This document shows, piece after piece, positions 23,808-32,654 of a DNA stretch of 47,728 nt. This DNA comes from an uncultured Mucispirillum sp. (GTDB taxonomy: Bacteria > Chrysiogenota > Deferribacteres > Deferribacterales > Mucispirillaceae). Made by a program: the position numbers and the translations under genes. Positions within the stretch are counted from its first letter, which is position 1. Every line of letters starts with the position of its first letter. The notes under the pieces were generated by a model that saw only the letters and a list, made by a program, of their open reading frames with translations, was not told the origin of the DNA and did no database searches. The stretch spans positions 1 to 47,728 of the forward strand of contig CALVEY010000016.1 in assembly GCA_944326705.1 (NCBI GenBank). Reading direction: 5' to 3'.

Positions 23808-26800
23808 TTATACTCTTTCAATTTTTACCATAGCAGATTGTGCTGCATTACCATGGTCATATCTTGATGGGCGAGAAGCCATAATTGTGTTACAGTTACC
23901 GCCAACATCGACAGTTTGTCCGTTAATTGTGCGTGGGTCATACCAGCAGCCTTGGTGTAAACCAACATAGCCTTTAACGCAGCGAGCTGTTTTTCTGATT
24001 GTGCAGTAAACTGCTCCAACATTGTTGTAAACTTTTACTAAATCGCCATCATTAAATTCAGCAAAATCTTCATCGTTTACCCAGATATCTGCATAACTTG
24101 CTCTGTTTTCTGCACCTGCAACTGGCTGTCCATCGTCACCAATAAGTGAGTTAAGAGCTGGGAATGTTATATTATCGCCATTAGAAACTGCATAAGCACC
24201 GCTGTCATTACCAGAGTATAATGCACCGCCTTTTGTTCTGTGAGTAAGCTCTCTCAAGAATGGGTTTTCTGCTTGAGATGAGTGAGCACGGAAACGGTCG
24301 TGTGTAGTAGTAAGTAAGAAGTAACCATTTTCTCTTGTAAGCTCACTTCTATCAACACCATAAGCTTCAGCAAAATAGTCTTGATAATCATAATACATAA
24401 TGATTGGATATACTATTGGGTCGCCATCTATATCAATATTTTTTTGACCTCTTTCTGGTGCAGGTAAGTGACCATGCCATTTGCTGTAAGCATTTTCATA
24501 GCACCATACAAGCTGTGGCATATATACCATAAAACGATAAGCTGTTTTATAGCATTCATCAGGTTTAGAGTAAGCATCTGAACCAAATCCATAGTGATTA
24601 CCTGCTGTTGCACAGTCAATATAATAACCTGCTGCCTCTTTAACAAAAGCAGTATCTTTATTACCTGCTAAATAAGATTCAAGGTTAGTTCTTAAAGTGC
24701 TTTTTGTAAATTCTTCATAAGTTGTATTGTATTCTGGTGTAATAAATGGTTTTTCAAGGAATTCTTCCCAAGTTTTGTTACCATAAGGACCTACACCTGC
24801 AGCAGATTTTGTTTCAAATGCTTTCATTACAACATCTTTAAATGTAGTATTTGCATCGCCGCCTGTAAATTTAGCAACATCGCCACCACATGCAGCAATA
24901 AAATCTCTTGCGAAATCCCATGTAGATTTAGATTCACCAGGGCCAGGGATAACATCATCAATATATAAGTTAGTACCACCAGACTCATCTAAATATTTAA
25001 AGTCTTCCTGTTCCCAAGTAGTTTTTGCTGGTAATACATAGTCAGAATATCTTGCACTTGGTGACATAAAGTTATCAAAAGTAACAAGGCAGAAAGAATC
25101 TGCTTCACTTTCTACATTAAAACCATTTGCATGACCAAAGCTTGGTAAATATTCATACATTTTTGCTAAGTCAGAGCAGTTAGGGTGCTGGTTAACTGGT
25201 ATATTACCACCAGTATTTAAGATAAAGCGGAAGCCTGCATAAGTTGCACCAGTACCGCTAGTTCTTCCATCATAGTCATAGTAAGTGCCGCCATCATCAC
25301 CAGTATATGTTTGCAATGAACCCAGTCGATAAGATTCATTTCTGTTAACAAGAGCTTTAACACCACCATCATCTAAATATGCATGGCCTGTTGCAGTCCT
25401 TTTTTCACCACCTTCTTCATAATCCCAGTCAGCAATATTCTCTGGACGATAGCCATTAGTATAAAGTTCATTACCAAAAGCTGCTTTAATAGCATTGTGC
25501 CATTGAGCAACAGATGGTTGTGGATGTGCTCTCATTGCAGCAACTTCTCCCCATTTAACATTTGCTTGAATTTCAGTATCAGTTAACTGGTTTTTATTAG
25601 CTGTTCTCGCAGGGTTAATACCTTGGTTCATAAAACCGCCGCCTTTATAACCCCATACTTTAGTAAGGATACATAAAGTTTGGATAGCCATAATACCTGT
25701 AACACCTTCAGCCTGCTTTTGTAAACCGCCTGCCCATTCATTCCATATTCTTCTGTCTGAATTTAAATAAACTTCTGCAAGTTCTCTAATTTTATCAGCT
25801 GGAACACCTGTAATTTTAGATGCCCATTCTGGGTCTTTTGCTTCAGCAAAATGAGATTTATATGCAAAAGATGGAGTAGCTGATGCAGAAGTATATGAAC
25901 ATACAGCTTTATTTCTTGGAGTAGCTGCACCAAATTGTGTAGCTGTATAGTTAGAATTGCCATATGTAGCTTGTACTAATCTGTCATCTTTGTTTCCTAA
26001 AATGTAAGCTGATAATGACTTACCATCTGGCACTTTTTCTATTTTAATAGAACCATCTGATGGGTTAGTTAAGCTGATTGTGCCATCAGTTGTATTTAAA
26101 TAATACTCTGGAGAATCAAAGAAACCATAAACCATAGTGTCTATATAGTCTAAATCAAGATATCCTTGACCTTTATGAATTGTTCCGTCTGTATCTACTG
26201 TTTTAGTAATCATGTGGTGAAGCATACCTAATACTAATGCAGTATCAGTATAAGGTTTGATTTGTATCCATTCATCTGCCTGAGCAATACCGATTTCTGA
26301 AAATTCTGGTCCAATAAACCAAACTTTACCGCCTCTTGCTCTCATTTCTTCCATACTTTTTACCCATGGGTAAGAAAGTGGGTTATGAGTAGTTGGTGTG
26401 TTTGCACCCCAAAGAATAATATCAGTATTATGGTAAGCGATAGTATCAGTTGATGGTTTTATACAAATATCACCAAGATTAAAACCATTCCATGCTAAGC
26501 CATACCAGCCGCCTGCATAAGATACTTGGTGGAAAGAATAGTCTGAAGTATAGCCAGTAGCACCACCTAATAAGCGAAGTGCTGGAGATACATCATCATT
26601 AGATTTAAATACGCCACTATAACTTGCTGACTGATAAGCAGAGTAAATATTACCGCATGCATAAATTGCATGAACTGTTTCTTGACCATATTTATTTTGA
26701 ATAGCATTTTTTCTTGAAGCTATTTCTCTTAAAGCCTGGCTCCATGAAATTCTTTCAAAGCCTGTAACATCACCACGTTTTTTAGTTTGTTTAAGTGGGT

Positions 26801-27242
26801 ATTTTAAACGTCCTGGGTGATATAATCTGCCTTTATAAGCACGGCATCTTGCACATGCTCTAAATTGTGGAGCATTACGGTGCTGAACATCTATTGGTTT
26901 ACTTGAGCTTTCAACACCATTACCAGTATAATCACTTTCATCTGTAAGAAAACGAACGATACGGCGGTCTGGTGTAACCTGTGCTTTAATAATACAACGA
27001 CCACCGCAGTTGTGAGCTGATGTACCATAACGATATGTTGGAGTTTCTGTATAATATAAGTCATCTGATGTGATGCCGTCAACGGTAACAGTCCCCCCCC
27101 CATAGATAATGTCTGAACCGCTGTCTTTTGAACAGCCATAAACTGATGCCATAGCACCAAGGGCAACTGCACCCTTCATAAAGGAACGTCTAGAAACAGA
27201 CTTTTCTTGTAATGTTTTTAAAACATCATTCTCTTTTCCCAT
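23808..27242 (-). CDS. dmsA: Tat-exported DMSO-reductase-family molybdoenzyme, lipoprotein-like
   Basis: Catalytic subunit of 1144 residues, longer than E. coli DmsA (about 800). The Tat signal SRRSFMKG (17-24) is followed by a hydrophobic stretch and VYGC (Cys37), a possible lipobox. The Fe-S motif uses Cys79 and Cys83 (CGGRC) with Cys130 or Cys133 (CARC). Ser236 in TSDYSFHQ sits where DmsA has its molybdenum ligand Ser. WGANTPTTHNPLSYPW and the C-terminal molybdopterin-binding domain are present. DMSO, TMAO or another oxyanion may be the substrate; sequence alone does not say. GGAGG five bases before the ATG at 27242 favours it over 27254. Nine consecutive G encode residues 48-50, just after the lipobox. 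Confidence 0.85.
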   Translation of the reverse strand: MGKENDVLKTLQEKSVSRRSFMKGAVALGAMASVYGCSKDSGSDIIYGGGTVTVDGITSDDLYYTETPTYRYGTSAHNCGGRCIIKAQVTPDRRIVRFLTDESDYTGNGVESSSKPIDVQHRNAPQFRACARCRAYKGRLYHPGRLKYPLKQTKKRGDVTGFERISWSQALREIASRKNAIQNKYGQETVHAIYACGNIYSAYQSASYSGVFKSNDDVSPALRLLGGATGYTSDYSFHQVSYAGGWYGLAWNGFNLGDICIKPSTDTIAYHNTDIILWGANTPTTHNPLSYPWVKSMEEMRARGGKVWFIGPEFSEIGIAQADEWIQIKPYTDTALVLGMLHHMITKTVDTDGTIHKGQGYLDLDYIDTMVYGFFDSPEYYLNTTDGTISLTNPSDGSIKIEKVPDGKSLSAYILGNKDDRLVQATYGNSNYTATQFGAATPRNKAVCSYTSASATPSFAYKSHFAEAKDPEWASKITGVPADKIRELAEVYLNSDRRIWNEWAGGLQKQAEGVTGIMAIQTLCILTKVWGYKGGGFMNQGINPARTANKNQLTDTEIQANVKWGEVAAMRAHPQPSVAQWHNAIKAAFGNELYTNGYRPENIADWDYEEGGEKRTATGHAYLDDGGVKALVNRNESYRLGSLQTYTGDDGGTYYDYDGRTSGTGATYAGFRFILNTGGNIPVNQHPNCSDLAKMYEYLPSFGHANGFNVESEADSFCLVTFDNFMSPSARYSDYVLPAKTTWEQEDFKYLDESGGTNLYIDDVIPGPGESKSTWDFARDFIAACGGDVAKFTGGDANTTFKDVVMKAFETKSAAGVGPYGNKTWEEFLEKPFITPEYNTTYEEFTKSTLRTNLESYLAGNKDTAFVKEAAGYYIDCATAGNHYGFGSDAYSKPDECYKTAYRFMVYMPQLVWCYENAYSKWHGHLPAPERGQKNIDIDGDPIVYPIIMYYDYQDYFAEAYGVDRSELTRENGYFLLTTTHDRFRAHSSQAENPFLRELTHRTKGGALYSGNDSGAYAVSNGDNITFPALNSLIGDDGQPVAGAENRASYADIWVNDEDFAEFNDGDLVKVYNNVGAVYCTIRKTARCVKGYVGLHQGCWYDPRTINGQTVDVGGNCNTIMASRPSRYDHGNAAQSAMVKIERV
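27093..27101. repeat. Homopolymer C9 (G9 in the coding strand) in dmsA
   Basis: Nine consecutive C on the plus strand form three Gly codons early in the reductase gene. In AT-rich DNA such a run stands out and is prone to slippage. Confidence 0.9.
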
Positions 27243-27254
27243 GATATCCTCCAT

Positions 27255-27944
27255 TAAATTATTTGCTATTTAATATATACAGGCACTAGGAATTAAATGC
27301 AAGAATATTTTATGTATAAATAATGGATATATAACATATTTACTAAATTTGTTAATATTTAATAATATTTTAATTATATAATATATAAATACATTAAAAT
27401 ATATTATAACACATATTTTATACCTTTTTTGTCTTTTTTTAAAAAATATGCTGTAACACTGTATAAATGAGATATTTCTATAAATCTGCTTAAAATATTT
27501 CATTTCTATAAAATTTATATTTTTATATGCAACACCGTTATATTTTATAATATATTTAATAACTTGTATATTAAATTAGTAGATTTTATATATTTAATAA
27601 TATAACAACTTTTTATTCATATATTTTATTCTGTAATACCAATAAATAATAAATATTTAGTTAACTATAACAAAATCTACATATATATTATCATATATCT
27701 TTTAAATTATTATAGACACTATTAAAATCAAAATATTATATAATAAACAAAAAATTAATCATACTAAACCTTTAAAAATAAGCTTATTTTTTAATGTCTA
27801 TATAATATGTAGAGATTTATCAATACAATACAGATAACACATAAAAATAATATGCAGAATATTTTATTAAAATTAATCTATTAACCTTGTAATATAAAAA
27901 TATATATGTTATCTTAATATTATACTTTGATTTGAGGGGGTAAT
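27255..27944. other. Long AT-rich divergent intergenic region
   Basis: About 690 bases between the divergent reductase and glycogen synthase genes. It should hold both promoters, but I see no convincing FNR-type palindrome, hairpin or RNA. A 77-codon open frame at 27270-27503 is low-complexity (Ile, Tyr, Lys) and looks spurious. Confidence 0.6.
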
Positions 27945-29405
27945 ATGAGTAATATTAAAGTTTTATTTGTTGCAAGTGAAATAGAGCCTTATGCAAAAAC
28001 AGGCGGTCTGGCAGATGTTTCTTCTGCACTGCCAAAAGCATTAGCAGGTAAAGGGATTGATGTAAAATCCGTTATGCCCCTTTACTCTAAAGTAAACAGA
28101 GAAAAATATAAACTTAAAAAAGTAATGGATATGGCATGCGTCCACATGGGCAACTGTGAAGAGTGGTACAGCGTATATCATACAAATGAGCCTTATGGCA
28201 ACGATGTATATTTTATAGAATTTAATAAATATTTTGACAGACCAGGCATTTATCATGAAAGCACTGGGGAATATTCTGATAACCCATATAGATACGCTTT
28301 CTTCTGCCGTGCTGCTATGCAGCTTGCAAAAGATTTAAACTTTCAGCCAGATATAATACACACTAATGACTGGCAGACTGGCTTTATACCATATTATCTT
28401 AAATGCGGTGAAGATGCTTTTTTCTGGGGCACTCGCTCAGTTATTACTATTCATAATATTGGCTATCAAGGCAACTTTGATACAAGTGTGCTTGACTATG
28501 CAAAAATATACCCACAGGATTTTAATGCTGGTGCGTTTGAATCTTTTGGCAGGTTAAACATATTAAAAGGCGGTATCGCTTTTGCTGATAAAATAACAAC
28601 AGTAAGCCCTACTTATGCTCATGAGATAATGGGTCCTATTGGCTCTGGCGGTCTTCATGACCTGCTGCGAAGCCGTTCTGCTGATTTATGCGGTATATTA
28701 AATGGTATTGATACAAAAGTATGGAACCCTGCAACTGATAAGCTAATACCAAAACAATATGATATAAAAACATATAAAGCTGGCAAAAAAGCAAATAAAA
28801 AAGCACTGCAGAAAATGTTTGATTTAAATGATGCACCAAATGTGCCGCTTTTTGGCTTTATTGGCAGGTTTGCTGCACAAAAAGGGCTTGGACTTTTAGC
28901 AGGAGCAGTTGAAAGAGCTGTTAACTCTATGGTATGCCAGGTTGTTATATTAGGCTCTGGCGATGAAGATGCTCAGTGGTATTTTGGCGGACTGCCTGCA
29001 AGATATCCTGGCAGAATCGGTGCATACATTGGCTATGATGAAGCACGCTCTCATTTAATAGAAGCAGGATGCGATTTCTTCCTTATGCCTTCCCTATATG
29101 AACCATGCGGTTTAAACCAGCTTTACAGTCAGGTATATGGCACACTGCCTGTTGTGCGTGCAACTGGCGGTCTTGATGATACTATTGACCAGTATGATGA
29201 ATATAACGGCACAGGCACAGGGTTTAAATTTTATGATATTGACCCACAGGCTCTTTATAACACTATGGGCTGGGCTGTATCTACTTACTTTGACAGACCA
29301 AAACATATGGATAATATGATAAAACAGGCTATGGCAAAAGATTATTCATGGTCTATTCCAGCAGATTTATATATAGGTATATATAAAGAGCTTTCTGGTA
29401 AATAA
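27945..29405 (+). CDS. glgA: Glycogen synthase, ADP-glucose type
   Basis: GT5-family glucosyltransferase of 486 residues that extends alpha-1,4-glucan with ADP-glucose in the cytoplasm. The N-terminal KxGGL loop is YAKTGGLADV (Lys18). HTNDWQTGF and the hinge TVSPTYAHEI follow. The C-terminal half has GFIGRFAAQKGLGLL and the catalytic EPCGLNQLY with the ATGGLDDTI loop. Length is standard. A Shine-Dalgarno GAGGGGG precedes the ATG. No other glycogen gene is in the window. A good terminator follows. Confidence 0.95.
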   Translation: MSNIKVLFVASEIEPYAKTGGLADVSSALPKALAGKGIDVKSVMPLYSKVNREKYKLKKVMDMACVHMGNCEEWYSVYHTNEPYGNDVYFIEFNKYFDRPGIYHESTGEYSDNPYRYAFFCRAAMQLAKDLNFQPDIIHTNDWQTGFIPYYLKCGEDAFFWGTRSVITIHNIGYQGNFDTSVLDYAKIYPQDFNAGAFESFGRLNILKGGIAFADKITTVSPTYAHEIMGPIGSGGLHDLLRSRSADLCGILNGIDTKVWNPATDKLIPKQYDIKTYKAGKKANKKALQKMFDLNDAPNVPLFGFIGRFAAQKGLGLLAGAVERAVNSMVCQVVILGSGDEDAQWYFGGLPARYPGRIGAYIGYDEARSHLIEAGCDFFLMPSLYEPCGLNQLYSQVYGTLPVVRATGGLDDTIDQYDEYNGTGTGFKFYDIDPQALYNTMGWAVSTYFDRPKHMDNMIKQAMAKDYSWSIPADLYIGIYKELSGK

Positions 29406-29415
29406 GTTTAAAATT

Positions 29416-29443
29416 CCCTGCTTATAATATTAAGCAGGGTTTT
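29416..29443 (+). terminator. Terminator after glgA
   Basis: CCCTGCTTA (29416-29424) pairs with TAAGCAGGG (29431-29439) over nine bp, followed by TTTTATT. Confidence 0.9.
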
Positions 29444-29472
29444 ATTATATGTAGTATATGGAGTAAATGCTT

Positions 29473-31884
29473 ATGCTCTTTAAAAGCAATGGCAAATTTG
29501 TAGATGATGTAACTGACAGTTTTAACAGGTTTGGACTGCAGACAAAACTATCAGAAAAAGGGGTATCAAAAAACACTCAGAAATTTGAAATGTATGATAC
29601 TATCCATGATTCTGGCTATGTTGCTGTAGCAGTTGATAAGCCTTTTGGCAAAAATGCTGCAAAAGAATGGAATAACTTAATAGAAAAAGACCTTATCCCT
29701 ACCCTTATAAATGAAAATAATGCTAATACTAATCCAGCATCAGCCTTAATTGTGCCATCAAAAGATATAGATATGGTTGAACAGCTTTTAAAGAAAAAAG
29801 GGCTATCTCCTACTGTATATCAGCTTTTTCCTGGCTATGTGGTTGCAGGAATAAGCAAAAAAGACACTTCTAAAATAGTAAACGAATATCTAGAAAAGCA
29901 AAAAGAAAAAGACAAAGAGCAGGAAAAAGAAAATAATAAAAAGGCAGAAGAAAAACAGCCTGAGATGCCCCCTGCTGCACCAAAAGATATAAAAAAAGAA
30001 GAACTGCCCCATAAAGAAACGCCTAAAAAAGAGATAGAAGCAAAACAGAAAGAAGATATGCTTGCAAGCCTTTCTAATATGAAAGAAACTAAAGGCGGAA
30101 GTCCAGATATAAAATACAGCAAAAAAGAACCTGTAAAGGAAACTAAAAAAGATACTGCAAAAAATACAACACCTAAAAAGCCGTTATCTGCAGCTAAAAA
30201 GCTGGCAGCAGCTGCACTTTTAGGTACAACTTTAGGGCTTGGAGCACTTAGTGCACCTGATATTAAAGATAAAATAGATAACTATATGATGAGCCCGGAA
30301 GAAAAAACAGAAAGAAAAGTATTAGATAATGCAGCAAAAAAATACTTTGAAAATATAAAAAACGGCTTTCCAGAAGACGATGAACTTTTAAAAATAATAG
30401 CAGAAAATCCGCAGCTTGCTTCAGAATATATTAACGAACTTGCAAATACTCCTGTGCAGACTTATGCTTTAAAAAATAAATCAGCTGACCCTAATATGTT
30501 AAGGGAAAAAGCATCATCAGATGATGAAGCAGTCCGTGCTGCTGTTGCAGAAAACCCAAACACTCCGCCAGATATTTTAGAACATCTTGCAAAAGATAAA
30601 TCAAATAATGTGCTTAAATCACTTGCTAAAAACCCTTCTATTTCTAAAGATATGATGGAAGATTTAAGCAACTATTCAGGGCTTCACAATGATATGCTTG
30701 AAAACCCTGCAATTACACCAGAAATTATGCGTAAAATATCTGCAGGCAAAAACAGAGACTGCGATTTTAATAAAAAATATATGTCTAACCCATGTTTATC
30801 TATTGATGAAATACTTTATAATATAAATAATCCAGATGAATGTGTGCGTATGGGGCTTGCTGCAAACCCAAAAACTCCGCCAGAAGCTGTTGCTGCATTA
30901 TCTGAAGATAAAAATCCACTTGTAAAAAATGCAGCATATAAACACCCAAATCTGTCACAGGAAAAATTAAATAAACTTTTCCCAGAAAGGTGGGTGCCAG
31001 AACCTGATAATATAATAAAAGAAGCAGAAAGAATGGCGGCTCTTGAAAACCCTAATATCAGCCCTGAGATTAAAGAAAAAGCAATACTTATGGCACCAGA
31101 AAAATATGCAAAAGCAGTCGCTGCAAATAAAAATGCAGGTCCTGGTATGATTAATAAGCTAAAAAATATGGCTCAAGGTAAAAAAGGACTGGAAACTTTA
31201 ATCCATTCAGCAAATGATATAAAAAATAACCCTGAAAAACTAGCAGATATTAAAAGCCAGATGGATAATAATAAAGAAACTGTAGATAAACCTGTTAGAA
31301 GAATGATGAATAAAGAGTTTGTGGATAATGTATATGACCCGTATAAGTTAATAGAAGATATGAGAAAAATACCTTCTAAAAAGAAAAAGTATAATATTAA
31401 AAAAGATAATACAGGCGCCCAGAATAATAATGCTGAAAATTTGGCAGGGTATGAAAATATAGTACCTGATATTGATGCTCCGCCTACAATATTAGATAAA
31501 TTTGGCAATGCTCCAGAATATTTTGCATCTAAGCCACTGCCCCCATTAAATAAAGGGGATATTTCCTATAACCCAGATGCAGAAAGAGCTGCCCTTAAAA
31601 CTGCTGATGATATTATTACAGACCTTATGAGTGATGTGCTGCCGGATATAGAAAAATCTATTAAAACAAGCTTATTTACACCGCGAAATAATAAGGCTGA
31701 AAGCAGTGGAAGTGGCATAACAGGTAATGCAAATGGTGGAAATGGTGGTGCAAGTGGTGTGCCAACTTTAGCTGATGCAGTAAGTAATAAATCTAATATA
31801 GAAAATAAATACTTAACAGGCAGGCAGCATGATATGTATGAAAACGCCTGTAAAAAGATTGACGGATTACACAAGATGTTTTAA
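29473..31884 (+). CDS. Large protein with LRV-type repeats and charged linker
   Basis: 803 residues in clear blocks (numbering from 29473). Residues 1-138 form a folded alpha/beta domain I do not recognise. Residues 139-238 are a Lys/Glu/Pro-rich linker. A hydrophobic stretch follows at about 244-261 (LAAAALLGTTLGLGALSA). Helical repeats occupy about 338-505, with the leucine-rich-repeat-variant pattern NPNTPPDILEHLAKD, NPKTPPEAVAALSEDKN and HPNLSQEKLNKL; related units continue to about 580. A low-complexity tail has Gly/Asn/Ser near 740-760. GGAG lies nine bases from the second ATG (29473) but only three from the first, so I use the second. No signal peptide. A scaffold or secreted-effector role is possible but unsupported. 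Confidence 0.7.
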   Translation: MLFKSNGKFVDDVTDSFNRFGLQTKLSEKGVSKNTQKFEMYDTIHDSGYVAVAVDKPFGKNAAKEWNNLIEKDLIPTLINENNANTNPASALIVPSKDIDMVEQLLKKKGLSPTVYQLFPGYVVAGISKKDTSKIVNEYLEKQKEKDKEQEKENNKKAEEKQPEMPPAAPKDIKKEELPHKETPKKEIEAKQKEDMLASLSNMKETKGGSPDIKYSKKEPVKETKKDTAKNTTPKKPLSAAKKLAAAALLGTTLGLGALSAPDIKDKIDNYMMSPEEKTERKVLDNAAKKYFENIKNGFPEDDELLKIIAENPQLASEYINELANTPVQTYALKNKSADPNMLREKASSDDEAVRAAVAENPNTPPDILEHLAKDKSNNVLKSLAKNPSISKDMMEDLSNYSGLHNDMLENPAITPEIMRKISAGKNRDCDFNKKYMSNPCLSIDEILYNINNPDECVRMGLAANPKTPPEAVAALSEDKNPLVKNAAYKHPNLSQEKLNKLFPERWVPEPDNIIKEAERMAALENPNISPEIKEKAILMAPEKYAKAVAANKNAGPGMINKLKNMAQGKKGLETLIHSANDIKNNPEKLADIKSQMDNNKETVDKPVRRMMNKEFVDNVYDPYKLIEDMRKIPSKKKKYNIKKDNTGAQNNNAENLAGYENIVPDIDAPPTILDKFGNAPEYFASKPLPPLNKGDISYNPDAERAALKTADDIITDLMSDVLPDIEKSIKTSLFTPRNNKAESSGSGITGNANGGNGGASGVPTLADAVSNKSNIENKYLTGRQHDMYENACKKIDGLHKMF

Positions 31885-32093
31885 TATAAGCTATAGTTTA
31901 TAATACCAGCTTAAATTATTACAGCTTTTAAATACTGGATTATTTTTACTTTGCAGGCTCAGTGTGACATAAAGTTTATAATTTTTATAATATAATAACA
32001 CTCTATGCCTGTTGTATATTCTGAGCAAAGGAAAAAATCTTAACTGTTAAACACTATATATTTACGGAGCGATAGGGTAACCTAAAATAAATT

Positions 32094-32654
32094 ATGAATA
32101 AAAAAGATATTAATACAAAGCAGTCATTTATAAACCTGATTGCAAAAACAATGCGTTCTATGGAGCTGAAAATTTTAGTAAGTGGTATAGATTACAGCTC
32201 ACCGCTGCCTCATCTTGTGGCAGTTTATCCTGATAAAGAAAAATATTATCTTATAGAGCCTATAAGTATGGAATGTTTCAGCGAAGAAAGCCCACGGCTT
32301 TATAAACAGGATGAACATAAAGAAGTCAGACAGTATTGCTGTCGTCTTTTTAAAGATGATTGTGCAAAAGCTGCTGCAGTTGCCTCTATATTATGTGATA
32401 TGGCTGCAGGTATTGAGATGTTTACATATAAACTTGTAGGAACTTATGAGCTTATATCTATGGCAAAATATGCCTGCCTTGCTGTGCCATGCTCTATGGA
32501 AGATAAAACACGGGAAGCGCTTGATTATTTAAAGCTGGAATACAGACCATTAAATGTACTTGATAAGTTTACATTAATATTAATAGATAAAGTGCAGACT
32601 GCAAAACTGCCAGAAATTAAAAAGTTTATTAAATTTATTTTAAATAATAAATAA
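32094..32654 (+). CDS. Hypothetical protein, 186 residues
   Basis: I do not recognise this protein. It appears soluble and mixed alpha/beta, with a hydrophobic helix around CAKAAAVASILCDMAAGIEM and eight Cys residues, two of them adjacent (YCCRLF). There is no signal peptide. About 210 non-coding bases separate it from the LRV gene. Its stop directly abuts the stop of the convergent gene at 32655, leaving no room for a terminator. Confidence 0.55.
   Translation: MNKKDINTKQSFINLIAKTMRSMELKILVSGIDYSSPLPHLVAVYPDKEKYYLIEPISMECFSEESPRLYKQDEHKEVRQYCCRLFKDDCAKAAAVASILCDMAAGIEMFTYKLVGTYELISMAKYACLAVPCSMEDKTREALDYLKLEYRPLNVLDKFTLILIDKVQTAKLPEIKKFIKFILNNK

Noticed and set aside
27270-27503. 77-codon open frame on the minus strand
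   Set aside because: Low-complexity Ile/Tyr/Lys composition in AT-rich DNA, no Shine-Dalgarno and no recognisable domain.
29835-31874. Several minus-strand frames opposite the LRV gene
   Set aside because: They are shadows of the Lys/Glu-rich coding strand, with Ser/Phe/Leu-rich products and no start signals.
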